Origin: Lachnospira pectinoschiza
GTDB lineage: Bacteria > Bacillota > Clostridia > Lachnospirales > Lachnospiraceae
DNA length: 64,000 bases
Direction: 5' to 3'
NCBI RefSeq assembly: GCF_020564355.1
Contig: NZ_JAJCRR010000001.1
Location: forward strand, 558,001-622,000
Notes under the pieces: generated by a model
Database searches by the model: none
What the model was told of the DNA's origin: nothing
Seen by the model: only the letters and a program-made list of their open reading frames with translations
Position numbers and translations under genes: made by a program
Shown here: piece after piece, positions 9,255-17,555 of the stretch
Numbering within the stretch: position 1 is the stretch's first letter
Layout: every line of letters starts with the position of its first letter

Positions 9255-9599
9255 ATGAAATGGTATCGGAACCTCTATCTTGGCGAGGGTGCAAAGCAGG
9301 CAAAATATAAGATGTTTGGCAGAATCCGCCGCGGGCGTTTTCAACTGGATACGTATCTGATTACACTTTCGGACAACCCGGATAATCTGCTGGATATGTT
9401 TTCGGCAAATGTCTTAAAGCAGCCTTATTTTAAGAAACAAAAGGGGATTCATGCCAGAGAAATCTATGTTGTCGGTCTGGCGAAAGGCTATGCCGAGGGG
9501 CTTGAGGTTATCACAGCCATTATTGATGATGTTTATCAGCAGACGGGAGCGTTTGATATTCCGGGTTATTTAAAGTTCGGAAGAAACCGCACCCGCTAG
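9255..9599 (+). CDS. Uncharacterised 114-residue protein
   Basis: A small basic protein, not recognised. Its start (MKWYRNLYLGEGAKQ) and a central KQKGIHAREIYVVGLAKGY segment look like a compact alpha/beta domain without signal peptide or membrane helix. The ribosome site overlaps the end of the preceding unknown gene (GGTGATGAG), implying coupled translation. A DUF2953 protein and gerW follow, but a role in sporulation cannot be claimed. Confidence 0.72.
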   Translation: MKWYRNLYLGEGAKQAKYKMFGRIRRGRFQLDTYLITLSDNPDNLLDMFSANVLKQPYFKKQKGIHAREIYVVGLAKGYAEGLEVITAIIDDVYQQTGAFDIPGYLKFGRNRTR

Positions 9600-9619
9600 A
9601 CTGTGGGAGGAAAACAACA

Positions 9620-10606
9620 ATGCTTCATGGTTTGCTATTGGTTTTAAAAATAGCAGGGATTATCCTTGCAGTCTTACTGGGAATTGTTCTTGCGGCAGCA
9701 GCGGCGGTGCTGTTTGTGCCGGTGCGCTATACGGCAGATGCACAATATGATAAAAACAGCGGCAAAAAGCCGGTGCTTCATGTACGGGTTACATGGCTTT
9801 TGCATCTGTTCCGTTTTTTTATGGAATATAACGAAGGCTTTAAAATGCGGGCGCAGGTTCTTTTCTTTCCACTGTATGATTCGGAAAGACCGATAGAGCC
9901 GGAAATAAAAGAACAAAAAGAAAAAGCTTCAAAAAAGAAGCAGAAAGCCGGGGAACGCACGGTTTTTGACGAACAGCCACAGAAAAGCGGCGTACAGGCG
10001 CAGGAAGTCCGGAAACGGATAGAACAGGAACCACCGCAGGAAACCGGGAGCGAAACTGAGGCAGAGCAGACGGCGGAAGAAAATCCGCGTGCTTTCCGCA
10101 AAAAGCCGTCTTTAGCGGAAAAGTTTAAGTGTTTTGTGGAGCGCATAAAACAGGTCTGCCGGCGGATAAAAGCATTTTTTATCAGGATTGCGCAGACAAT
10201 CTGCGGTATTTTTGATAAGAGTGTTTCGCTAAAGGAGACCGTGCAGGAAAAAACAACCCATTTTTCGGAAATGCTGCAGGATGAAGAAAACCGCGAGCTG
10301 GTTCATTTTCTATGGGAGCAGTTGAAACGGCTTTTACAAAAATCCCGTCCGAAAAAATACCGACTCCGTGTCCGGTACGGATTTGAAGACAGTGAAACGA
10401 CAGGCTGGCTTGCAGTACGGCTTGCGGTCCTTTACGGACTTTTGGGACTGGACATCGAACTGATTCCCGATTTTGAAGAATCCGTTTTTGAGGGCGAAGG
10501 CATGATAAAAGGGAAAATCCGGCTGGCGGGGATTTTAATGATTGCAGGGAAAGTTTATTTTAACCGCCTTGTACAGAAAAAACTGTTAAAGAAAAGCAGC
10601 CGTTAA
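9620..10606 (+). CDS. DUF2953 domain protein (YtfI-like)
   Basis: This 328-residue protein has one N-terminal membrane helix (about 6-30), a highly charged variable middle (about 95-165) and a C-terminal block (RVRYGFEDSETTGW to GKVYFNR) typical of DUF2953. It is followed 20 bases later by gerW/ytfJ, the same pairing as ytfI-ytfJ in Bacillus subtilis, which supports a sporulation-linked role. The molecular function is not known. Confidence 0.82.
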   Translation: MLHGLLLVLKIAGIILAVLLGIVLAAAAAVLFVPVRYTADAQYDKNSGKKPVLHVRVTWLLHLFRFFMEYNEGFKMRAQVLFFPLYDSERPIEPEIKEQKEKASKKKQKAGERTVFDEQPQKSGVQAQEVRKRIEQEPPQETGSETEAEQTAEENPRAFRKKPSLAEKFKCFVERIKQVCRRIKAFFIRIAQTICGIFDKSVSLKETVQEKTTHFSEMLQDEENRELVHFLWEQLKRLLQKSRPKKYRLRVRYGFEDSETTGWLAVRLAVLYGLLGLDIELIPDFEESVFEGEGMIKGKIRLAGILMIAGKVYFNRLVQKKLLKKSSR

Positions 10607-10626
10607 GACGGCAGAATGGAGGAGTT

Positions 10627-11025
10627 ATGGCAGAAAATAAGAATAATTTTGATACAACGGTAGCCTCTCTTTTTAAAGGGATGGATTCATTTGTTTCCGC
10701 AAAAACGGTTGTGGGAGATGCAGTGACAGTCAATGACACCATTATTCTTCCGCTGGTTGATGTATCGTTTGGTGTGGGTGCAGGTGCATTTGCGGGCGAA
10801 AAGAAAAACAATGCGGGCGGCGTAATGACAGGAAAGGTTTCGCCAAGTGCGGTTTTAGTTATTCAGAATGGGACAACAAAGCTTGTCAATATTAAAAATC
10901 AGGATACGGTGACAAAGATTTTAGACATGGTGCCGGACGTGATTGACCGTTTTACAAGCGGAAATAAGACAAAAGAGTACGATGAAGAAGTTGAAAATGC
11001 AATTCACGATGTAACAGAGGAATAA
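10627..11025 (+). CDS. gerW: GerW family sporulation protein (YtfJ)
   Basis: A 132-residue protein matching the GerW/YtfJ family: the VVGDAVTVNDTIILPLVDVS segment (here split as VVGDAVTV and NDTIILPLVDVS), a glycine-rich FGVGAGAFAGE stretch, then PSAVLVIQNG. In Bacillus it is made in the forespore and is needed for normal germination. It follows the DUF2953 gene under a strong AGAATGGAGGAG ribosome site. A short hairpin (GCCGT/ACGGC) spans the upstream stop codon. Confidence 0.88.
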   Translation: MAENKNNFDTTVASLFKGMDSFVSAKTVVGDAVTVNDTIILPLVDVSFGVGAGAFAGEKKNNAGGVMTGKVSPSAVLVIQNGTTKLVNIKNQDTVTKILDMVPDVIDRFTSGNKTKEYDEEVENAIHDVTEE

Positions 11026-11080
11026 CACGCGGCGGTGCAGCATATACTATTGATAAGACAGAATATAAAGACGGTTCGCT

Positions 11081-11221
11081 ATGACAAGAATGTGTGGATT
11101 TATACTGTTCTGGATTGCAGTAGGAATGATGATTGCACTGTTTTTTACTGAAAATATCTGTCTGTGTATTTTCGTGATTATTGTGCTGATGATATTGGGA
11201 TATAATTTGTTTTGCCATTAA
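11081..11221 (+). CDS. Small membrane protein (46 aa)
   Basis: ATG 11081 opens a 46-residue frame ending at TAA 11219. It encodes two hydrophobic segments (FILFWIAVGMMIALFF and IFVIIVLMILGYNLF) separated by a short polar ENICLC turn. There is no strong Shine-Dalgarno sequence, only a weak AAAGACGG, so expression is less certain. The hydrophobic hairpin pattern and position after gerW suggest a real small protein. An opposite-strand frame covers the same bases but has no supporting features. Confidence 0.6.
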   Translation: MTRMCGFILFWIAVGMMIALFFTENICLCIFVIIVLMILGYNLFCH

Positions 11222-11246
11222 AATGAAAAAAATGTTGAAATAATGC

Positions 11247-11275
11247 TTGCAAAATAATTTAATATCTGATACAAT
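11247..11275 (+). promoter_or_regulatory. rpmB promoter
   Basis: TTGCAA (11247-11252), 17 bases, TACAAT (11270-11275), about 50 bases ahead of the rpmB start. Confidence 0.65.
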
Positions 11276-11328
11276 ATTTTCTGTTGTGGGTAAATAATAC
11301 CCAATACCATTAAGGAGGTGTATTTAAG

Positions 11329-11514
11329 ATGGCAAAATGTGCAATTTGTGAAAAAGCTGCTCACTTTGGTAACGCTGTGAGCCATTCTCATAGAAGATCA
11401 AATAAGAAATGGAATGCTAACGTTAAGTCAGTAAAGGTTAAGGTCAACGGTGCATCTCAGAAGATGTATGTATGTACTTCATGCTTACGTTCCGGTAAAG
11501 TAGAACGCGCATAA
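11329..11514 (+). CDS. rpmB: 50S ribosomal protein L28
   Basis: A 61-residue basic protein with the L28 signature (GNAVSHSHRRSNKKWNANVK). It is the zinc-ribbon form with two CxxC pairs, CAIC near the start and CTSC near the end, so it should bind zinc. The ribosome site is AAGGAGGTG. Codon choice is that of a highly expressed gene. It sits before asp23-yloV as in other Firmicutes but has its own promoter and terminator. Confidence 0.97.
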   Translation: MAKCAICEKAAHFGNAVSHSHRRSNKKWNANVKSVKVKVNGASQKMYVCTSCLRSGKVERA

Positions 11515-11550
11515 GAACTGCTGTTAATTTTCGAAAATTTATATCAGTGG

Positions 11551-11590
11551 GAAGGTGGATTGTCTTTTTAGATGATTCACCTTCTTTGTT
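11551..11590 (+). terminator. Terminator after rpmB
   Basis: GAAGGTG and CACCTTC arms with further pairing inside, followed by TTTGTTTT. It overlaps the start of the next promoter. Confidence 0.75.
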
Positions 11591-11619
11591 TTGACATTTG
11601 TATCATGAATAGGTATAAT
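11591..11619 (+). promoter_or_regulatory. Promoter for the asp23-yloV unit
   Basis: Consensus TTGACA (11591-11596), 17 bases, consensus TATAAT (11614-11619). It is one of the strongest-looking promoters in the window. Confidence 0.85.
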
Positions 11620-11667
11620 ATCTATTATTAGATAGGATAGATAGTATCCGTGAATGGAGGTATATAG

Positions 11668-12027
11668 ATGAGAGGTCATATCGAAGGACAATTAGGTACG
11701 ATTACCATCGAATCAGAAGTTATTGCAAGATATGCCGGTTCTACAGCCGTAGAGTGTTTTGGTATTGTGGGCATGGCAGCTGTCAGCATGAAGGACGGCC
11801 TTGTAAAGCTTTTAAAGGGCGACAGCCTTACAAGAGGAATTCACGTAGAGATTGATGAAGACAATATGATTACAATTGATTTTCATGTTATTGTTTCTTA
11901 TGGTGTCGGCATTTCAACCGTTGCAGAGAATCTGATTGAAAATGTAAAGTACAAGGTACATGAATTTACAGGTCTTGATATTAAGAAGATTAATATATTT
12001 GTAGAAGGTGTTCGTGTAATAGATTAA
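11668..12027 (+). CDS. Asp23/Gls24 family envelope stress protein (YloU-like)
   Basis: A 119-residue protein of the Asp23/Gls24 family: GTITIESEVIARYAG, then CFGIVGMAAVSMKDG and a C-terminal INIFVEGVRVID. Family members are abundant and membrane-associated, and are linked to envelope stress. The gene lies between rpmB and yloV exactly as in Bacillus. The ribosome site is GAATGGAGGTAT. A very strong promoter suggests high expression. Confidence 0.93.
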   Translation: MRGHIEGQLGTITIESEVIARYAGSTAVECFGIVGMAAVSMKDGLVKLLKGDSLTRGIHVEIDEDNMITIDFHVIVSYGVGISTVAENLIENVKYKVHEFTGLDIKKINIFVEGVRVID

Positions 12028-12063
12028 TGGAAGATGCCGTATATGGCGGAATGGAGGAAAATT

Positions 12064-13746
12064 GTGGCTACAAATACAATAGATGCAGCACTTTTGCAAA
12101 AGATGTTCCTTGCAGGAGCAAAAAACCTTGAAGCAAAAAAAGAGTGGATTAATGACTTGAATGTATTCCCGGTGCCGGACGGCGATACGGGAACCAATAT
12201 GACACTGACAATTATGTCTGCGGCAAAAGAAGTCGGTGCGCTTGCAGTACCGGATATGGAAATGCTGGCAAAAGCAATTGCGACCGGTTCATTAAGAGGT
12301 GCAAGAGGTAATTCAGGTGTTATTCTTTCACAGCTGTTCAGAGGATTTACAAAGGAAATGTCCGGGCTTGACAGTTTAACCGTAGAAGACATTGCAAGAG
12401 CAGCACAGAGAGCAACAGAAACAGCATACAAGGCCGTTATGAAGCCGAAGGAAGGAACAATTCTTACCGTTGCAAAGGGTGTATCTGATAAGGCGGCAGA
12501 AGTTGCAGAGGAAACAGAAGACATCGAAGAAGCACTGTTAAAGATTATTGAACATGCAGAGCTTGTCTTGTCAAAGACGCCTGAAATGCTCCCTGTTTTA
12601 AAGGAAGCCGGTGTTGTGGATTCCGGCGGACAGGGTCTGGTTGTTGTATTAAGAGGTATGTATGATGCTTTAACAGGTAAAGTCACAGACTTTAAGATTG
12701 AAGGCGTATCTAAAGCAAAAATTGCAGCAACAGGAAAGAATACGGGAGCTGCCATTGAAAATGTAGATATTAAATTCGGTTACTGTACGGAATTTATTAT
12801 TATGCTCGATAAAGAATTTGATGAAAAGACAGAAGAATCCTTTAAGGCATTTTTATCTTCTATCGGTGATTCCATTGTGTGTGTTGCATTAGATGACATT
12901 GTAAAGGTTCATGTGCATACCAATCATCCGGGTCAGGCATTTGAAAAGGCATTAGAATACGGACAGCTGACAAAGATGAAGGTTGATAATATGCGTGAGG
13001 AACACAACCAGAAGGTTATCCAGCAGTCAGAGATGGAAGCAGCTGCTAAGGAAGAAACAGAAAAGAAGAAAGAAAAAGCACCACATAAGGATTTTGGTTT
13101 TGTAACGATTTCTGCAGGCGAAGGACTTTCTGAAATCTTTAAGGAATTGGGTGTTGACGAAGTGATTGAAGGCGGACAGACCATGAATCCGAGTACAGAG
13201 GATATTTTAAATGCTGCTGACCGCATTAATGCAGATACTGTTTTTGTTCTTCCGAATAATAAGAACATTATTCTTGCCGCTGAGCAGGCAGCAGAGCTTG
13301 TAGAAGGCAAAAAGCTGATTGTAATTCCGACAAAGACAGTTCCGCAGGGTATTACAGCGATGATTAACTTTGAAGCTTCAAGAAATGCACAGGAAAATGC
13401 AGACACGATGACAGAAGCACTTTCAACAGTGGCAACAGGACAGCTTACTTATGCAGTCCGTGATACGTCAATTGACGGAAAAGAAATTCACAAAGACGAT
13501 ATTATGGGACTTTCAGACAGCGGACTTGCGGCAGTCGGCAAGAGCATTGACCAGACACTGTTAGAACTTGTTGATGCAATGATGAATGAAGATGCAGAAC
13601 TTATTACCCTGTATTACGGCAGTGATATTTCAGAAGAAGATGCAGAAAATGCCGCAGCAAAGGTTGAAGAAAAATATCCGGATATTGATGTAGAGCTTCA
13701 GATGGGCGGACAGCCGATTTATTATTACATTGTTTCAGTAGAATAA
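12064..13746 (+). CDS. DAK-phosphatase domain protein YloV (fatty acid kinase-like)
   Basis: A 560-residue protein starting with a DhaL-like nucleotide-binding domain (NVFPVPDGDTGTNM at about 36, GARGNSGVILSQ) and ending in a DegV-like/YloV domain (FVTISAGEGLSEIF, VFVLPNNKNIILAA). Relatives named FakA phosphorylate fatty acids bound to FakB proteins. GTG 12064 is chosen over an upstream ATG at 12034 because AATGGAGG precedes it and it matches family N-termini. A small GCC/GGC hairpin sits just upstream of the ribosome site. No FakB/DegV gene is visible nearby. Confidence 0.9.
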   Translation: MATNTIDAALLQKMFLAGAKNLEAKKEWINDLNVFPVPDGDTGTNMTLTIMSAAKEVGALAVPDMEMLAKAIATGSLRGARGNSGVILSQLFRGFTKEMSGLDSLTVEDIARAAQRATETAYKAVMKPKEGTILTVAKGVSDKAAEVAEETEDIEEALLKIIEHAELVLSKTPEMLPVLKEAGVVDSGGQGLVVVLRGMYDALTGKVTDFKIEGVSKAKIAATGKNTGAAIENVDIKFGYCTEFIIMLDKEFDEKTEESFKAFLSSIGDSIVCVALDDIVKVHVHTNHPGQAFEKALEYGQLTKMKVDNMREEHNQKVIQQSEMEAAAKEETEKKKEKAPHKDFGFVTISAGEGLSEIFKELGVDEVIEGGQTMNPSTEDILNAADRINADTVFVLPNNKNIILAAEQAAELVEGKKLIVIPTKTVPQGITAMINFEASRNAQENADTMTEALSTVATGQLTYAVRDTSIDGKEIHKDDIMGLSDSGLAAVGKSIDQTLLELVDAMMNEDAELITLYYGSDISEEDAENAAAKVEEKYPDIDVELQMGGQPIYYYIVSVE

Positions 13747-13749
13747 AAT

Positions 13750-13873
13750 GTGAACAAGTCATCTATTAAAGCTTGTTCACATAACAGTATGCGCCGCAGG
13801 CAGCGCATACTGCTGTTTATCGCAGGACTGAATAAATTCAGTCCGCGTTCCTCCGGCATTGGAATGCCTGCGG
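13750..13873 (+). repeat. Multi-hairpin intergenic element, copy 1
   Basis: Four consecutive inverted repeats fill the gap after yloV. A: GTGAACAAG/CTTGTTCAC (13750-13780). B: CAGTATGCGC/GCGCATACTG around loop CGCAGGCA (13785-13812). C: GGACTGAAT/ATTCAGTCC (13825-13844). D: CCGGCATT/AATGCCtgCGG (13853-13873). TTTATCGCAG links B to C. The order, loop B, the linker and D match copy 2 at 49603, while stems A to C differ completely. No U-run follows, so this is not a simple terminator. Confidence 0.8.
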
Positions 13874-13886
13874 AAAGAAGGATAAG

Positions 13887-14333
13887 ATGAGTAAGATTGA
13901 TGAAATCAGAGGCGAGATGGTTAAGGCGATGAAGGCGAAGGATAAGGCCAGAAAAGATGTTCTTTCCTTACTGCTTGCGGAATTAAAGAATGTAGAAATT
14001 AACAACCGCACACCGCTGACTGATGAAGAAGGAAATCAGGTTATTTTAAAGCAGATTAAGCAGTTAAAAGAAACACTTTCCCTTACTCCGGCAGACCGAC
14101 AGGACATTATTGACGAGTGTAATTTCTCAATCAGTGTATTAGAGGAATATGCACCGAAGATGATGGATGAATCTGAAATCAAAGCAGTGATTGAAGAAAC
14201 ATTAAAAGAACTTTCTATCGAAACACCGACAGCACAGGATAAAGGTAAAATTATGAAAGTGTTAATGCCAAAGGTCAAAGGCAAGGCAGACGGTAAACTT
14301 GTCAATCAGGTTCTTGGCTCAATGATGGCATAA
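13887..14333 (+). CDS. GatB/YqeY domain protein
   Basis: A 148-residue protein of the YqeY family (MKAKDKARKDVLSLLLAELKN, then DGKLVNQVLGSMM). It resembles the tRNA-binding tail of the GatB amidotransferase subunit. The role of free-standing YqeY proteins is unsettled. The ribosome site is GAAAGAAGGATAAG, directly after hairpin D of the intergenic element. recG follows 3 bases after the stop. Confidence 0.92.
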   Translation: MSKIDEIRGEMVKAMKAKDKARKDVLSLLLAELKNVEINNRTPLTDEEGNQVILKQIKQLKETLSLTPADRQDIIDECNFSISVLEEYAPKMMDESEIKAVIEETLKELSIETPTAQDKGKIMKVLMPKVKGKADGKLVNQVLGSMMA

Positions 14334-14336
14334 GTT

Positions 14337-16400
14337 ATGAATATACAGCAGCTTAAAGGAATTGGAGAAAAAACTGCTGCGCTACTTAGCAGGCTTTCCG
14401 TATACACTGTAAAAGACCTTGTAGGGTTATACCCACGGGCTTACGATGTATATGAAAAGCCTGTTTTTGTACAGGAAGCAGTGGAAGAACATGCATCAGA
14501 AATCGTGAGCATTGAAGCCGTTGTGGCAAGAAATGTGGAACAGTATTCCACACCGAGAATGAAAGTATTATCGACAGTTGTGCGGGATGAACAGGGAACA
14601 TCCCTGAAATGCACATGGTTTAACATGCCATTTCTGCGCAGCAGTTTAAAGCCGGGAGCACATTATGTCTTCCGAGGTCAGCTTGCAAAGAAAAAGGGAA
14701 GCTTTGTTTTAGAACAGCCACAGATGTATACAATGGCGGCATATGCACAGTTACAGGGAAGTATGCAGCCCATATATCCGCTGACAAAGGGGCTGTCCAA
14801 TAAAACGGTCGCCAAAGCAGTAAAACAGGCATTGGAAAAGTACGATACGTGTCTGGAAAAAGAATATATACCGGTAAATATCCGCAGTGCGTATCAGCTT
14901 GCGGAACACAATTTTGCCGTACAGCGGATACATTTTCCGCAGTCGCAGGAGGATTATTTACAGTCCAGAAAAAGACTGGCATTTGAAGAATTTTTTCTGT
15001 TTGTGCTGGCAGTGCGCAATATGAAAGAAAAAAATACACACAGGCTGAACGAGTACCGTATTTTAAATGATGCGCGTACCGATAAATTCATTTCTGAACT
15101 GGAGTTTGAACTGACGGATGCACAGAAAAAGACATGGGAAGAAATCAAAGAAAACATGTCCGGCAGTGCGTTAATGAGCCGGTTGATTCAGGGCGATGTT
15201 GGTTCCGGAAAGACGATTATTGCAGTGTTGGCATTGATGAATACCGCGTTTGCAGGGTATCAGGGGGCCATGATGGTGCCGACAGAGGTGCTTGCAAAAC
15301 AGCAGTACGAGTCGATTTGTTCGATGTTTGAAAAACATCAGATTCCGTTAAAGGTTGTGCTTTTAATGGGTTCGATGACGGCGGCGCAGAAAAGAGCGGT
15401 TTATGAGCAGATTCGCACGCATGAGGCGGATATTGTGGTCGGCACGCACGCCGTGATTCAGGAAAAAGCCGTTTATGACAAGCTTGCACTGGTAATTACG
15501 GACGAACAGCACCGCTTCGGGGTCAATCAGCGGCGGGCGCTTTCTATGAAAGGGGACAATCCGCACGTACTGGTTATGAGTGCAACCCCGATTCCGAGAA
15601 CACTGGCAATTATAGTATACGGTGACTTGGATATTTCTATTATTGATACACTACCGGCAGAACGTCTTCCAATAAAAAATTGTGTTGTGGGAACCAATTA
15701 CCGGGAAAATGCGTATAAGTTTATAGCGGGTCAGGTCAAAGAAGGCAGACAGGCATATGTTATCTGTCCGATGGTGGAGGAAAGCGAAAATGTCGATGCC
15801 GAAAATGTCGTAGAATATGCCGAAAAGCTTAAAGCGGCACTGCCTCCGCAAATCCGTGTGGAATATCTGCACGGAAAGATGAAAGCAAATCAAAAAGAAG
15901 AAATTATGGCGCGCTTTGCGGCGCGGGAAACAGATGTACTGGTATCGACAACCGTTATCGAAGTCGGTGTCAACGTTCCGAATGCCACGGTAATGATGGT
16001 GGAAAATGCAGACCGTTTCGGGCTTGCACAGCTTCACCAGCTGAGGGGCCGTGTGGGGCGCGGAAAATATCAGTCGTATTGTATCTTTGTGTCCGGTTCG
16101 GACACAGCCAAGGCAAAGGACCGCTTAGGCATTTTAAATCAGACGAATGACGGATTTAAAATTGCAGAGGAGGATTTAAAACAGCGTGGACCGGGAGATT
16201 TTTTCGGCGTGCGCCAGAGCGGGGATTTGCGTTTTAAAATCGGTGATATTTTCTCAGATTCCAAAGTGTTAAAGGAAGCAGCAGATGCGGCAGGCGCTGT
16301 ACTTGCAAAAGATGAACTGCTTTCGTCGGAAGAAAATGTTTATCTGAAGACAAAAGTGGAAGAATATACAAAGGAATGTCTGGAAAATATTAATTTATGA
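14337..16400 (+). CDS. recG: ATP-dependent DNA helicase RecG
   Basis: A 687-residue superfamily 2 helicase that reverses stalled replication forks and branch-migrates Holliday junctions. The N-terminal wedge/OB region (about 60-150) is followed by the helicase core: Walker A GDVGSGKT near residue 285, ITDEQHRFG as motif II, MSATPIPRTLA as motif III, then QLRGRVGRGK as motif VI. Length and order are normal for RecG. It starts 3 bases after yqeY and shares its transcript. No strong ribosome site is visible, so coupling is probable. Confidence 0.97.
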   Translation: MNIQQLKGIGEKTAALLSRLSVYTVKDLVGLYPRAYDVYEKPVFVQEAVEEHASEIVSIEAVVARNVEQYSTPRMKVLSTVVRDEQGTSLKCTWFNMPFLRSSLKPGAHYVFRGQLAKKKGSFVLEQPQMYTMAAYAQLQGSMQPIYPLTKGLSNKTVAKAVKQALEKYDTCLEKEYIPVNIRSAYQLAEHNFAVQRIHFPQSQEDYLQSRKRLAFEEFFLFVLAVRNMKEKNTHRLNEYRILNDARTDKFISELEFELTDAQKKTWEEIKENMSGSALMSRLIQGDVGSGKTIIAVLALMNTAFAGYQGAMMVPTEVLAKQQYESICSMFEKHQIPLKVVLLMGSMTAAQKRAVYEQIRTHEADIVVGTHAVIQEKAVYDKLALVITDEQHRFGVNQRRALSMKGDNPHVLVMSATPIPRTLAIIVYGDLDISIIDTLPAERLPIKNCVVGTNYRENAYKFIAGQVKEGRQAYVICPMVEESENVDAENVVEYAEKLKAALPPQIRVEYLHGKMKANQKEEIMARFAARETDVLVSTTVIEVGVNVPNATVMMVENADRFGLAQLHQLRGRVGRGKYQSYCIFVSGSDTAKAKDRLGILNQTNDGFKIAEEDLKQRGPGDFFGVRQSGDLRFKIGDIFSDSKVLKEAADAAGAVLAKDELLSSEENVYLKTKVEEYTKECLENINL

Positions 16401-16433
16401 TGTAAGTGTCACAAGTATAAGGAGTGCTATAAA

Positions 16434-16664
16434 ATGCGGACAATGGAATTTACAATGAGCAGACCCGGACTGGTAGAACCGGGACAGGAAGTGGAAATTA
16501 CCGAAGGGAAACTGCCAAGCAGCTTTTACTACACGATAGAACCGGCGGTTGCAATGTCGGGAAACTACTCGACACCGGAGCGTTTAAAATCCAGAAAAGG
16601 CATTGTAAAAGAAGTCGGCGAAACCAGCCGTGGATACTACGTACTGGCGGAATTTGACGAGTAA
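16434..16664 (+). CDS. Uncharacterised 76-residue protein
   Basis: A small acidic protein, not recognised. It contains SRPGLVEPGQEVEITEGKLP and ends RGYYVLAEFDE, a pattern compatible with a small beta-barrel. The ATG follows ATAAGGAGTG at a good distance, so it is very likely translated. It sits between recG and tcdA with short gaps. There is no signal peptide or membrane helix. Confidence 0.75.
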   Translation: MRTMEFTMSRPGLVEPGQEVEITEGKLPSSFYYTIEPAVAMSGNYSTPERLKSRKGIVKEVGETSRGYYVLAEFDE

Positions 16665-16758
16665 ATGCGGCGCAGTGGAAGATTGTATCAGAAACTGCCG
16701 CACGCAGAATGCTGCGAAAAAGAAGGATAAGGATTAGAAGAGAAAATCAGGTGGACAG

Positions 16759-17463
16759 ATGAAGGAAGAATTAATGCGCACAGAACTGCTGTTTGGCAGC
16801 GAGGGCATGGAAAAATTAAAAAATGCAAAGGTGGCACTGTTCGGAGTCGGCGGAGTCGGCGGCTACGTGGCAGAAGCACTTGCACGCAGCGGTGTCGGAA
16901 ACATGGTGCTTACAGATAACGACTGTGTAAGTGTTTCCAATATCAACCGTCAGATTATCGCACTGCACAGTACGGTCGGCAGACCGAAAGTGGAAGTAAT
17001 GAAGGAACGGCTTTTAGATATCAACCCGGAGATTAATCTGGAACTGCACCAGTCCTTTTATCTGCCGGAAAATCACGATGACTATGATTTTGCATCATAT
17101 GATTATGTTATCGACTGTATTGATACAGTTGCTGCCAAGATTGATCTGGTGCTTGAAGCGCAGAAAGCAGGGACACCGATTATAGCGAGCATGGGAACCG
17201 GCAATAAACATCACCCGGAGCTGCTCGAGGTTTCGGATATTTTTAAGACTTCGGTCTGTCCGCTTGCAAAAGTCATGCGTTATGAATTAAAAAGGCGCGG
17301 CGTAAAGAAACTGAAAGTGATTTATTCGAAGGAGCAGCCGGTCAAGGTATCGGCGCCGCTTGAGAATAATGCTAGAAGATGTATTCCCGGCAGTACTGCA
17401 TTTGTTCCGGCTTCGGCAGGACTGCTGATCGCTTCTGAAGTCGTCAAGGACATTATGATGTAA
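16759..17463 (+). CDS. tcdA: tRNA threonylcarbamoyladenosine dehydratase
   Basis: A 234-residue ThiF/E1-like enzyme that cyclises t6A37 of tRNA to ct6A using ATP. It has the nucleotide-binding GVGGVGGYVAEALARSG, the catalytic-type NINRQI segment, and CPLAKVMRYELKRRG near residue 170. It is shorter than E. coli TcdA, as usual in Firmicutes. Inverted TGCGGC/GCCGCA and an AAGAAGGATAAGG block lie upstream. A terminator-like hairpin follows. Confidence 0.9.
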   Translation: MKEELMRTELLFGSEGMEKLKNAKVALFGVGGVGGYVAEALARSGVGNMVLTDNDCVSVSNINRQIIALHSTVGRPKVEVMKERLLDINPEINLELHQSFYLPENHDDYDFASYDYVIDCIDTVAAKIDLVLEAQKAGTPIIASMGTGNKHHPELLEVSDIFKTSVCPLAKVMRYELKRRGVKKLKVIYSKEQPVKVSAPLENNARRCIPGSTAFVPASAGLLIASEVVKDIMM

Positions 17464-17505
17464 GAACCGGGCAAAAGTATCTTAATAATCACTGCATAAA
17501 TAAAA

Positions 17506-17555
17506 CACTTCTTCCATATACATGAAGTAAATATGGAAGGAGTGTTTTTGTTTTT
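17506..17555 (+). terminator. Terminator-like hairpin containing the spoIVA ribosome site
   Basis: CACTtCTTCCATAT (17506-17519) pairs with ATATGGAAGgAGTG (17531-17544), followed by TTTTTGTTTTT directly ahead of the spoIVA ATG. The 3' arm contains AAGGAG, the only Shine-Dalgarno candidate for spoIVA. Confidence 0.7.

Noticed and set aside
12024..12755. Long minus-strand frame of 243 codons opposite yloV
   Set aside because: Rich in Ser, Pro and Ala as expected from the antisense of an Ala/Glu/Lys-rich gene; no ribosome site, and yloV on the plus strand is a clear family member.
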